A stretch of DNA of 64,000 nt from Streptomyces sp. ISL-10. Its GTDB lineage: Bacteria > Actinomycetota > Actinomycetes > Streptomycetales > Streptomycetaceae. This document shows positions 48,636-59,795 of this stretch, piece by piece. How positions within the stretch are numbered: position 1 is the stretch's first letter; every line of letters begins with the position of its first letter. A program made the translations under genes and the position numbers. The stretch covers positions 248,001 to 312,000 of the forward strand of contig NZ_JAGGOJ010000010.1 in assembly GCF_018614575.1 (NCBI RefSeq). Reading direction: 5' to 3'. The notes beneath the pieces were generated by a model that was not told the origin of the DNA, ran no database searches, and saw only the letters and a list, made by a program, of their open reading frames with translations.

Positions 48636-50711
48636 ATGCGGTTCCCCACAACGCGCTCGAGGGCAGTCTCCCTGCTGCTCGCCGGATCGCTCGGCGCCCT
48701 GACCCTGGCCACCGTACCCGGCGCCGTTCCCGCCGGCGCCGCCGCGCCGCAGAGCACGGCCGGTGACGATGCGGTGTATCTCGTCGGCCGGGGCATCGCC
48801 GATGTGACCGGTGAGGCCGCCGAGGTCGGCATGATGGGCTACTCCAGTTTCGAGCAGAAGGCGACCGGCATCCATCAGCGGCAGCGCTCACGGGCGTTCG
48901 TGGTCGCGGACGGGACCGGCGGCAGCCGGGTCGTCTATGTCAACGCCGATCTCGGCATGATCTTCCAGTCGGTGCACCAGGGGGTGCTGGCGAAGTTGAA
49001 GCAGCGGTACGGCTCGCTGTACACCGAGCGGAACGTGCTGCTGTCCGCGACCCACACCCACGCCGGTTCCGGCGGGCACTCCCACCATGTCGCGTACAAC
49101 CTGGCGTCGCTCGGCTTCCAGAAGGCCACCTACCGTGCGATCGTCGACGGCATCGTCGAGTCGGTGGTGGAGGCCCACGATGACCTGAAGCCGGGGACGA
49201 TCGCCCTCGGCCGGGGCGAGTTGACGAACGCGAGCGTCAACCGGTCCAAGGTGGCGTTCGACCGGAACCCCGCCGCAGACAAGGCGGCGTTCCCCGGCGC
49301 GATCGACCCGGCGATGACGGTGCTGCGATTCCGGCAGGGCGGCAGCGACATCGGCGCGATCAGCTGGTTCGCCACCCACAACACATCGCTCACGAACAAG
49401 AACACCCTCCTCAGCCCGGACAACAAGGGTTATGCCGCCTACGAGTGGGAGCACGACGAGAAGGGCGTGCGCTACCTGGACGACACGAAGGGTTTCGTCG
49501 CCGCGTTCCCCAACACCAACGCGGGCGACATGTCGCCGAACCTGAACCTCAAGCCGGGCTCGGGGCCCACGGAGGACGAGTTCGAGAACACCCGGATCAT
49601 CGGCGACCGGCAGTTCACCAAGGCGCGGGAGATCCACGACGCCGCGCGCACCCCGGTGGCAGGCAGCGTCGACGCGCGGATGCGGTTCGTGAACATGGAG
49701 GAGGTGACGGTCTCCGGCAGGTACACCCCGGACGGCAGGGAGCACCGCACCTGCCCGGCGATGGTCGGCGCCTCCACCCTGGCGGGCAGCGTGGAGGACG
49801 GGCCCGCGATTCCCGGGTTCACCGAGGGCATGAACAGTCCCGTCGCCAAGCTGCTGGAGCCGTTCCGCATCGAACCGCCCGAGTGGCTGGTGGGCTGCCA
49901 GTATCCGAAGGCGAATCTGGTGCCCACGGGTCTGATCTCCTCGGTGGTCCCGGCGACACCCAAGGTCCTGCCGGTGCAGATCGTCAAGATCGGGCAGCTC
50001 TACCTGGTGGCGGGCCCGGCGGAGTACACGATCGTCTCCGGGCTGCGCATCCGCAGATCGGTTGCCCAGGAGCTCGGCGTGCCGGTGGAGAACGTCGTGA
50101 TACAGGGCTACGCGAACGCCTACAGCCAGTACGTGACAACGCCGGAGGAGTACGACCTCCAGCAGTACGAGGGCGCGTCGACGCTCTACGGCCGCCACAC
50201 GCTGGGCGCCTTCCAGCAGGAGTTCAGCAGGCTCGCGGCCTCGCTGAGGGACGGCACGGACACGGACCGCGGCCCGGCACCGCCCGACCTGTCGGACGGC
50301 CAGATCACACTCCAGACCGGTGTGGTGATGGACAACCCGCCCTCGGGCACGGCGTTCGGCGACGTGCTGACCGAGCCCGCCGGGTCGTACGCGCCCGGCG
50401 AGACGGTGACGGCGGAGTTCGTGACCGGTCATCCGAAGAACAACCTCCGCCGCGGCGGGTCGTTCCTTGAGGTGCAGCGGCTCGTGGACCGGCAGTGGGT
50501 GCGTGAGCGGGACGACGGCGACTGGGACACCACCTACCGCTGGGTGCGGATCAACGGCGTGGCCGGCACCTCGAAGGCGGTGATCACCTGGAGGCCCGCG
50601 GCCGGGACTGCTGCCGGGACCTACCGGATCGTGCACCATGGCGACTGGAAGAGCCTGTTCGGCAAGGTCACCGCGTTCACCGGCGTGACGAAGCCGTTCA
50701 CGGTCCGCTGA
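48636..50711 (+). CDS. Secreted neutral ceramidase
   Basis: 691 residues with a Sec signal (about 1-37, ending GAVPAGAAA). Neutral/alkaline ceramidase family: YLVGRGIADVTGEAAEVGMMGY at the domain start, zinc ligands in LLSATHTHAGSGGHSHH and ISWFATHNTSL, and the catalytic Ser in NTNAGDMSPNLNLKPG. The C-terminal domain (from about residue 540) is the Ig-like module of these enzymes. It hydrolyses ceramide to sphingosine and fatty acid outside the cell. AGGGAGAAGG precedes the ATG. A strong hairpin follows the gene. Confidence 0.93.
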   Translation: MRFPTTRSRAVSLLLAGSLGALTLATVPGAVPAGAAAPQSTAGDDAVYLVGRGIADVTGEAAEVGMMGYSSFEQKATGIHQRQRSRAFVVADGTGGSRVVYVNADLGMIFQSVHQGVLAKLKQRYGSLYTERNVLLSATHTHAGSGGHSHHVAYNLASLGFQKATYRAIVDGIVESVVEAHDDLKPGTIALGRGELTNASVNRSKVAFDRNPAADKAAFPGAIDPAMTVLRFRQGGSDIGAISWFATHNTSLTNKNTLLSPDNKGYAAYEWEHDEKGVRYLDDTKGFVAAFPNTNAGDMSPNLNLKPGSGPTEDEFENTRIIGDRQFTKAREIHDAARTPVAGSVDARMRFVNMEEVTVSGRYTPDGREHRTCPAMVGASTLAGSVEDGPAIPGFTEGMNSPVAKLLEPFRIEPPEWLVGCQYPKANLVPTGLISSVVPATPKVLPVQIVKIGQLYLVAGPAEYTIVSGLRIRRSVAQELGVPVENVVIQGYANAYSQYVTTPEEYDLQQYEGASTLYGRHTLGAFQQEFSRLAASLRDGTDTDRGPAPPDLSDGQITLQTGVVMDNPPSGTAFGDVLTEPAGSYAPGETVTAEFVTGHPKNNLRRGGSFLEVQRLVDRQWVRERDDGDWDTTYRWVRINGVAGTSKAVITWRPAAGTAAGTYRIVHHGDWKSLFGKVTAFTGVTKPFTVR

Positions 50712-50733
50712 CCCGGGCCGGGCCACGGAGGGT

Positions 50734-50770
50734 GAAGGGGCCACCGGCCGGTCCGGCCGGTGCCCCCTTC
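50734..50770. terminator. Bidirectional terminator hairpin
   Basis: A 16-bp stem with one mismatch (50734-50749 with 50755-50770) and a 5-nt loop, between the convergent ceramidase and TPR genes. Confidence 0.8.
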
Positions 50771-50774
50771 GGTG

Positions 50775-53905
<3,131 letters not shown>

Positions 53906-53909
<4 letters not shown>

Positions 53910-55876
53910 TTGTCGCCCTCCTCGGACGTGTCGGTCTGCCGGGCGGTGACGGGGTGCGTGGCCCACTCGAGGAGGCCGAGGAAGGCGCGGTTGAGCAGTG
54001 AACTGTCGGCGGGGCGCAGCGGGCGCTGGGCCATGAGGAGAGCCTGTCCGTAGAGCGACTCGACAGCGGTTCCGGCGAGTTCGCCGTCGGTGATGGCGGC
54101 GATCCGGCGGACCAGGGGATTGTTGTGGTTGAGGACGAGGCGTGCGCGCGGCGCGGAGCCGCGCAGTGCGCCGAGGATGTCGCTCCACAGGGCGTCCGCG
54201 CCTTCTTCGGCGGCTGCGCGGTCCCGCTCGTGGCGGGCCTGGCGGTCGTCGAGGAAGAGGGCCGGCACGGTCACGGGCTGGAAGGCGCGCAGGGTGACGT
54301 CGCAGCCGAGGGCGTCGAGCCGGGTCCTGGCTGTGGCGAGGAAGCCGGCGAGGGCGAGCTCCTGCCGCGGCTCGACCGGGTCGAGCTGCGCGGTGACGGC
54401 GCCCGCGTCGAGCTCGCTCACGGTGACGTCCTGCCTGACCTGCGGGAGAAGCGCGATCAGGTCGGCGTCGTAGGTGTATCCGCCGTTGACGACGCCGAGG
54501 CCGTGGGCCGCGGCGATGGGCGAGACCTGGCGGAACTCCTCGACGGTAGGTGTGAAGTGGACGTGCGGGTGAGCGCTGACGAACTCGTCGAGGGTGACCT
54601 GCCCGTCGGTCGTCTCGAACGGCAGCCAGGGCAGCATCAGGGCGAACAGGTCCGCGTCGTGGCGTGCCATCGACTTGACGCCCAGGTGGTGCACGGCCAG
54701 GAAGGACGCTAGCCGGTCGGGCTCGCCCGCGGCGAGCTCGGCGAGCCACTGGCGGATCCGGACGCCGAGCGCCTCGCGCACGGCGGCGAGTGTCTCGTCG
54801 TCGTACAGGTTCTCCCGGGACGCCGTGGGGCGCAGGGTGTCGGTGTCGAGGACGACGCGGACGAAGAACGCCCAGTCGGGCAGGAGGTTGTCCGCCCGGT
54901 CGGTGAGCAGCATGCCTTTGAGGTAGACCCGGTGGACGGCGCGGTGGGCGGGGCTGGTTGCGGCGGGCAGCACGTAGGCCACGCCCCGTACGCCGGCGAC
55001 CGGCAGGTCGAGGTCGATGGAGTCCAGCGGGCTGAAGCCGAAGACGCGGGAGCAGTGCCCGGCGAGCGCGACGCGGCGTGCGGTCGGTGTCGGGTGGGGG
55101 CGGTCCCAGGCGGCGGGCCGTTCGGTGACGGGCCGGTCCGTGGCGTCGGGGCCGGTGAAGGTGACGTCGTGGGGAAGCAGCGAGCCGAAGTTCTGGGCCA
55201 GTTCGAGGACGCGGTCGGGGTCGGTCCACTCCTCGGCGCCGATTCGGGGCTCCAGCCGGACGGTGGTGCCGGGCTCGGGGTGCGCCTCGTGCGGGAGGGT
55301 GCGCACGGTGTAGGAGCCGTCGTCGGTGGCGAGCCATTCGACGGGCGGCTCGTCCGGCTTGCGGGCGGAGCGGGAGACGACGCGGATCTGCCGGGCGACG
55401 ACGAAGCAGGCGAGCAGTCCGATGCCGAACTGGCCGAGGAACTCCTGCCGTGCGTTCTCCAGGCCGTCGCGCTTGGAACTGCGGCCGATGGTGGCGAGCA
55501 GGGTGTGCACCTCGTCGGAGGTGAGGCCGATACCGGAGTCCTGCATGACGACGGCGTCGCCGGTGGCGGTGAGGCGGATCCGCTGCGGCGCGCCGGGGTC
55601 GTGGGCGAGGCGGGCGGTGACGGCGTCCACGGCGTTCTGCAGCAGCTCGCGGACGTAGACGCGGGGACTGGAGTAGAGGTGGTGGGAGAGCAGGTCGACG
55701 AGGCCGCGCAGGTCGACCTGGAAGGAGTTGACCGACGGCGCGGCGGTCGCGGGCCCGGGCGCCGCGGGCGCGTGGGCCGGACTGGTCGCGGATCCGGGCG
55801 GAGGTGCCGTAGACCCGGGCGGAGGTGCCGCGGATCCGGAGGGAAATGCGGCGGATTCGGGCGAGTGCATGTTCAT
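53906..55876 (-). CDS. Hsp90/HtpG family ATPase-like protein
   Basis: About 656 residues from the ATG at 55876; start uncertain (no clear ribosome site, ATG at 55870 also in frame). A Pro/Gly/Ala-rich repeat region (about 5-45, PPPGSTAPPPGSA) precedes the GHKL ATPase domain: ELLQNAVDAV, QDSGIGLTSDEV and FLGQFGIGLLACFVVA. The middle domain has the REN block (RPTASRENLYDD). It is diverged from housekeeping HtpG, and the C-terminal dimerisation part looks atypical, ending TSEEGDK. Its downstream gene is a TPR protein, an arrangement reminiscent of eukaryotic Hsp90-TPR co-chaperone pairing. Confidence 0.88.
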
Positions 55877-56139
55877 AGGCGCATGGGGCGACCGCACGGC
55901 TCCGGACGGTCGCCGTGGGTGCGGGTCGGGCGATCGCGGGGTCCCCCCCTCACGAATCGCGATGGGCCCGGCCCTGGTCCCGGCCGTGCGGATACGCGGG
56001 CATGCGGGCACGCGCGGCACGGTCGAGGAGGACTCGGAATTGATGACCATGGTAAGGACGGCCACTGACAATGCCCATAGGGTTTCGCTCCCGATCGTCC
56101 ACCTGACGACTGTGCGGGCGGGCGTCGTAGGCTGGTGTC

Positions 56140-56538
56140 ATGACGGAGCGCAAGCCGCCGGGCGTGAGTTTCGAGTCCTTTGTCGACAAGCAGATCCGCG
56201 ACGCCGCCGAACGGGGCGAGTTCGCGGAGCTGGCCGGTTTCGGCAAGCCCCTGCCGGACGGGGACGCCGCCTACGACGAGTTGTGGTGGGTCAAGCGGAA
56301 GATGCACCGGGAGGGCCTGTCCGTTCTCCCACCCGCCCTCGCGCTGCGCAAGGAGGCGGAGGACGCGCTGGAGAAGGCCGTTCGGTCACCGTCGGAGTCG
56401 GCGGTACGCCGCATCGTCGCGGAGATCAATGAGAAGATCAGGGCGATGCTGCTGCGTCCCCCGCCGGGACCGCCGCTGGGACTGAAGCCCTTCGACGCGG
56501 ACGCGGTCGTCGAGGAGTGGCGGCGGGCCCGGTCCTGA
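56140..56538 (+). CDS. DUF1992 (DnaJ-homologue-type) protein
   Basis: 132 residues. DUF1992 family: FESFVDKQIRDAAERGEFAELAGFGKPLP and WWVKRKMHREGLSVLPPALALRKEAE are diagnostic. Cytosolic, helical, function unknown; some annotations link the family to DnaJ subfamily C proteins. It is divergent from the Hsp90-like gene (about 260 bp between starts), an interesting chaperone-type neighbourhood, though common regulation is only a guess. Confidence 0.9.
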   Translation: MTERKPPGVSFESFVDKQIRDAAERGEFAELAGFGKPLPDGDAAYDELWWVKRKMHREGLSVLPPALALRKEAEDALEKAVRSPSESAVRRIVAEINEKIRAMLLRPPPGPPLGLKPFDADAVVEEWRRARS

Positions 56539-56582
56539 AAAAGCGGCCGCGCGGCGGCCCCTCCGGTCCGCAGGAAGGGCGA

Positions 56583-56607
56583 GCCGGCGGGCCTTCGGTC
56601 CGCCGGC
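56583..56607. terminator. Hairpin between convergent genes
   Basis: GCCGGCGG (56583-56590) pairs with CCGCCGGC (56600-56607) around a 9-nt loop, between the DUF1992 and ATP-grasp stop codons. No T-tract. Confidence 0.5.
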
Positions 56608-56741
56608 CCTGACGGGCGGGGGAGTCTGCGAGCGGGGCGGAACGCTTCGTTTCCCTTGACGGGCGGAGGCCAATGCCTGGGGAACCGGGGTTTGACCGGC
56701 GAGGGTCATGCCCGGGGGCGGGGCCGCTCCCCGGCCGGCGG

Positions 56742-57671
56742 TCAGACCGGTTCGGCGCCCAGCCACGCCGCGACGGCACGAGCGATCGGCTGCCCGGTCT
56801 CCAGCTCGATGAAGCCGAACTGACCGCCCTGGTTGCACTCCAGGAACCACCATGTGCCCTCCGCGTCCTCCGCGAAGTCGAAGGCCCCGTACGCGATATC
56901 GGCGTGCTTCTTGTAGGTCTCGACGGCCCGGGCGATCGGTACGGGCACCTCCACGGGCTCCCAGGTGTGGTCCGTGTCCCCGAACCGGCCGTCGACCTGA
57001 TCGGCTTCGGCGACCTTGCGTGCGGCGAAGTGCGTCTCGCCGACGCTGGTCAGTCGGATGTCGGCGCGTTTGGGGATGTAGCGCTGCAACAGGGTGGGGG
57101 CCGCGGCGACGCCGGAGAAGTCGGCGTCGGGCGGGACCAGGGTCGTGGGCAGCGCCATGGGCGGGTCCCCCGGCGACTTGCCCGAGACGGATTTCACCAC
57201 CACCTGCCGGTACTGCTCGGCGAACTGGCGGGCGATCGACGGATAGGTGGTGACGAGGGTCGCCGGCACCGGGAAGCCGCTGCGGTGGGCGATGCGCATC
57301 TGCCACGGCTTGCGCCGGGCCTTGGCGGCGGCGCTCGGATGGTTCATCCAGCGCGCCGCCGTGGAGTCGAGCATTCCGTACAGCGCGTGGCCGCTCTCGT
57401 CGGTCAGCCAGGCGGAGGGCTCATCGGCGTGTGCCGCAGGTTCGCCCGGCCTGCGGACCCATACCGAGCGCAGCCCTTCGACACTGGCCACGCGCCCGCC
57501 GGTGGACAGGTAGCCACGGAACTCCCCCCTTACGTACTCCGCGGACAGGGCGACGTCGCCGGGCAGGTCGCCCGGGTCGAGCCGCACGAGCGGCACGCCC
57601 TGTTGATGCAGTTCCGCCACCACCAGATCCGCGGTGACGTCCTCCTCGCACGTCAGAACCAACACCGTCAC
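56742..57671 (-). CDS. tgmB: ATP-grasp ribosomal peptide maturase (graspetide synthetase)
   Basis: 309 residues, ATP-grasp ligase of the RiPP-maturase type (GRASP_SAV_5884-like). An N-terminal pre-grasp domain (LVLTCEEDVTADLVVAEL) is followed by the ATP-grasp core: QVVVKSVSGKSPGDPP for the nucleotide-binding Lys region and FLECNQGGQFGFIE for the Mg-binding Glu/Asn. The WVRRPGEP block near residue 71 is a family mark. It would activate Asp/Glu side chains of the precursor as acyl phosphates and form omega-ester or omega-amide crosslinks. Its start lies 15 bp after the precursor stop, so both are on one transcript. Confidence 0.92.
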   Translation of the reverse strand: MTVLVLTCEEDVTADLVVAELHQQGVPLVRLDPGDLPGDVALSAEYVRGEFRGYLSTGGRVASVEGLRSVWVRRPGEPAAHADEPSAWLTDESGHALYGMLDSTAARWMNHPSAAAKARRKPWQMRIAHRSGFPVPATLVTTYPSIARQFAEQYRQVVVKSVSGKSPGDPPMALPTTLVPPDADFSGVAAAPTLLQRYIPKRADIRLTSVGETHFAARKVAEADQVDGRFGDTDHTWEPVEVPVPIARAVETYKKHADIAYGAFDFAEDAEGTWWFLECNQGGQFGFIELETGQPIARAVAAWLGAEPV

Positions 57672-57686
57672 GGCGCGCGGTCCGGC

Positions 57687-57878
57687 TCAGTCGTCGAAGT
57701 GGGTCGCGGAACCCGCCTTGGACGTCGTCGTCCCCGCGGCGGCGAGCAGGGCCCGGTCCGCGATGGCCGGCCGCCCGTCGGGCAGGACGTTCAGCTGAAG
57801 CGCGGAGTCGTACGAGTAGGTGGCCAGGGCCGGGGCCGGCTCCGCGGGCCGTGCATAGGTCCACGCAAACGGTTTCAT
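57687..57878 (-). CDS. tgmA: ATP-grasp-modified RiPP precursor (graspetide)
   Basis: 63 residues, preceded by a strong GGGGAGGAAG. Leader: begins MKPFAWTYA and contains YSYDSALQLNVLPDGRPAI, the conserved recognition part of TIGR04186-type precursors. Core: GTTTSKAGSATHFDD (residues 49-63), with hydroxyl donors T50, T51, T52, S53, S57 and T59 and only two carboxylate acceptors, D62 and D63; at most two ester bridges are possible. It is followed at once by the ATP-grasp gene. No isoaspartyl-methyltransferase-like gene, the frequent third partner, is found in the window. Confidence 0.9.
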   Translation of the reverse strand: MKPFAWTYARPAEPAPALATYSYDSALQLNVLPDGRPAIADRALLAAAGTTTSKAGSATHFDD

Positions 57879-57924
57879 CTGCTACTTCCTCCCCTGCCCG
57901 TGCGGTCCGCCGGGCTCTCAAGTG

Positions 57925-57986
57925 ACAGTACGTGACAAAGACGTCATAGTCTCAACACATAGAGTGACATTGTGAAAGTTGTTCAC
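57925..57986 (-). promoter_or_regulatory. Putative tgmAB promoter with GTGACA repeats and palindrome
   Basis: On the minus strand TTGAGA (57955-57950) and TACTGT (57930-57925) with a 19-bp spacer form a plausible promoter about 50 bp before tgmA. GTGACA occurs at 57922, 57932 and 57964, and GTGAA-N5-TTCAC forms a palindrome at 57972-57986. The region (57879-58130) is the most AT-rich part of this neighbourhood and has no gene. Confidence 0.45.
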
Positions 57987-58130
57987 CGAAAAACCTTCGG
58001 ATCCGAACCTGGCCCGCCGGAGACACGCCCCGCCGGAGCCATTCAGACAGACGCGTCACACGCCTCAGGGGTTTCAAGTCTTGGCCATGACGTGACGCAG
58101 ATGACACGGCAATAGCCTCAAAGTACCGTA

Positions 58131-58185
58131 AGAGCCCCGCCGTTGAGAGAGGCGTGACGCGCGCATGTCTCAACAGCGGGGCTCT
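58131..58185 (-). terminator. Long hairpin after the Clp-N gene
   Basis: AGAGCCCCGC plus GTTGAGA (58131-58148) pairs with TCTCAAC plus GCGGGGCTCT (58168-58185), 17 pairs with one mismatch and a 19-nt loop, directly after the Clp-N stop. It insulates the tgmAB promoter from read-through. Confidence 0.75.
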
Positions 58186-58194
58186 GGCTTGTTG

Positions 58195-58773
58195 TCAACC
58201 AGCCTGCGGCGAACCGCGGTTCGGCAAGCCGTACATCACGCGCTCGACGGACGCGTACGTCGCCCCGTGATCCGCCAGGGCCTCCGCGACCACACCAGGC
58301 CGGGCGGCGAGGGCGAGCAGCAGGTGCTCGGCGCCGATCGTGCGGTCACGCCGGCCGAGCGCGATCCGCAGCGACTTCTCCAGCACCCCCTTCGCGCCTG
58401 CCGTGAAAGGGCGATGGCCGGATCGCTTCCGGCGTCGGCCCGGCGTGCCGTACGCGAGCACACCCGCCCCATGAGCCTCCTCCGCGCTCGCGACGATCCG
58501 GTCGACATCGATACCGATGCCCGCGAGCGCCGCCTCGTCGGCCCTCGTCATGCCCCCGCGTCGGCGGGCCTCGGCGAGCGAGGACTCCAGGGCGTCGCGC
58601 CGGTCGAGGACCCCGAGGGTCCGGAGCGCGAACTCGGCCCGCCCGCCCGGCAGATCCAGCAGCGAGAGCAGCAGGTGCTCGTCGGTCACGGTCGGTGCGT
58701 CCGCCCGCTCGGCGCAGGCGACGGCACCGGTCACCACGGCCCGCGCATCGCGGGTGAATCGTTCGAACATCAC
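58195..58773 (-). CDS. Clp N-terminal-domain protein without ATPase
   Basis: 192 residues. Two Clp_N-type repeats are visible: FERFTRDARAVVTGAVACAE with DEHLLLSLLD, then FTAGAKGVLEKSLRIALGRR with GAEHLLLALAARPG. The AAA+ modules of ClpA/ClpC are absent, so it is a free-standing substrate/adaptor-binding domain. It overlaps the stop of the upstream HTH gene by four bases (ATGA), so the two are made together; this pairing suggests that the Clp-N protein modulates the regulator or its degradation. Confidence 0.9.
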   Translation of the reverse strand: MMFERFTRDARAVVTGAVACAERADAPTVTDEHLLLSLLDLPGGRAEFALRTLGVLDRRDALESSLAEARRRGGMTRADEAALAGIGIDVDRIVASAEEAHGAGVLAYGTPGRRRKRSGHRPFTAGAKGVLEKSLRIALGRRDRTIGAEHLLLALAARPGVVAEALADHGATYASVERVMYGLPNRGSPQAG

Positions 58774-58979
58774 TGCCTCCCGTACTTCTTGTGGACGGCC
58801 TGGCGACTCACTCCCAGTTCCGCCGCGATGTCCTGCCAGGACCAGCCCTGATGGCGGGCGCTTCGGACCTGCACGGTCTCCAGCTGCTCCAGGAGCCGGC
58901 GCAGCGCGGCGACGGCTCGCAGCCCGACGCGGGGGTCCCGGTCGCCGGCCCGTGCGGCGAGATCGGTTGCTTCGGTCAT
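58770..58979 (-). CDS. Small helix-turn-helix transcriptional regulator
   Basis: 69 residues. C-terminal HTH: GWSWQDIAAELGVSRQAVHK, with a helical N-terminal segment likely for dimerisation. No ribosome site precedes the ATG at 58979; instead TAGGTT ends 6 bases before it, indicating a leaderless mRNA. Two GTCAA-N6-TTGAC sites overlap its -35 and -10, so negative autoregulation is very likely. Translationally coupled to the Clp-N gene downstream. Confidence 0.9.
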   Translation of the reverse strand: MTEATDLAARAGDRDPRVGLRAVAALRRLLEQLETVQVRSARHQGWSWQDIAAELGVSRQAVHKKYGRQ

Positions 58980-58982
58980 GAC

Positions 58983-59026
58983 GTCAACCTACGTTGACAT
59001 GTGTTTGAGCGTCAACCTTGATTGAC
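58983..59026 (-). promoter_or_regulatory. Leaderless promoter with two GTCAA-N6-TTGAC operators
   Basis: Minus strand: TTGACG (59015-59010), 18-bp spacer, TAGGTT (58991-58986), then 6 bases to the ATG of the HTH gene. Operators GTCAA-N6-TTGAC lie at 58983-58998 (over the -10) and 59011-59026 (over the -35), centres 28 bp apart. The first site is a perfect 6-bp dyad (GTCAAC/GTTGAC). Confidence 0.75.
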
Positions 59027-59117
59027 ACCTATCGCGTGGACGTGTCGGACACCGGGCCGGACCCCACGATGGACAGGGTGGGCAGTCGACCGAGGAGCGG
59101 AAACCGAGGAGCGGAAC

Positions 59118-59633
59118 ATGAAAAGCGCCGACCTGCTGGCAGACGCGTTCGACCGGGTGCGCGAGGTGGTCCACGAGGCCGTCGAGGGGCTCTCGGCCGA
59201 CGACCTCGCGGCCCGGCTGGACAAGGGATCCAACTCGGTCGCCTGGCTCGTCTGGCATCTGACCCGTATCCAGGACGATCACGTGGCCGATGTCGCGGAC
59301 CGGGAGCAGGTGTGGACCGCGCAGGGGTGGGCCGGCAGATTCGAGCTGCCGTTCGCCGATTCCGCGACGGGCTACGGGCACAGGTCCAAGGACGTGGCCG
59401 CTGTGCGCCCGGACTCCCCCGACCTGCTGCTCGGCTACCACGACGCCGTCCACGAGGAGACGCTGCGCTTTGTGCGCACCCTCGACAACACGGCGCTCGA
59501 CCGGGTCGTCGACACGTCCTGGTCCCCGCCCGTCACCCTGGGCGTGCGCCTGATCAGTGTGATCTCCGACGACCTCCAGCATGCCGGGCAGGCGGCGTTC
59601 GTCCGCGGCAGCCTCGGCCGACGGCGGTCCTGA
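59118..59633 (+). CDS. DinB-like (DUF664) protein
   Basis: 171 residues, four-helix DinB/DUF664 fold. Probable metal-binding His residues lie in LVWHLTRIQDDHVADVAD and ISDDLQHAGQAAFVRG. Family members include mycothiol- and bacillithiol-dependent transferases, fitting an actinomycete thiol context. ATG at 59118 after GAGGAGCGG. The next gene is a glutamate-cysteine ligase-like enzyme, which supports a thiol link but does not prove it. Confidence 0.87.
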   Translation: MKSADLLADAFDRVREVVHEAVEGLSADDLAARLDKGSNSVAWLVWHLTRIQDDHVADVADREQVWTAQGWAGRFELPFADSATGYGHRSKDVAAVRPDSPDLLLGYHDAVHEETLRFVRTLDNTALDRVVDTSWSPPVTLGVRLISVISDDLQHAGQAAFVRGSLGRRRS

Positions 59634-59795
59634 CGCGCCGCCGGTCCCGGCCGTCGACGGTTGACGCGCCGGACGCCGGTCACGTTCCGTCGCACGCTTG
59701 TCATGCCACTGTGGCGGCGGCTCCCTCGCTGGTCGCCGCCGCCCGCAGGTGTCACGCTGGGACGGGGGTCTTCGCCCGACGACTCGGGAGGGCCG

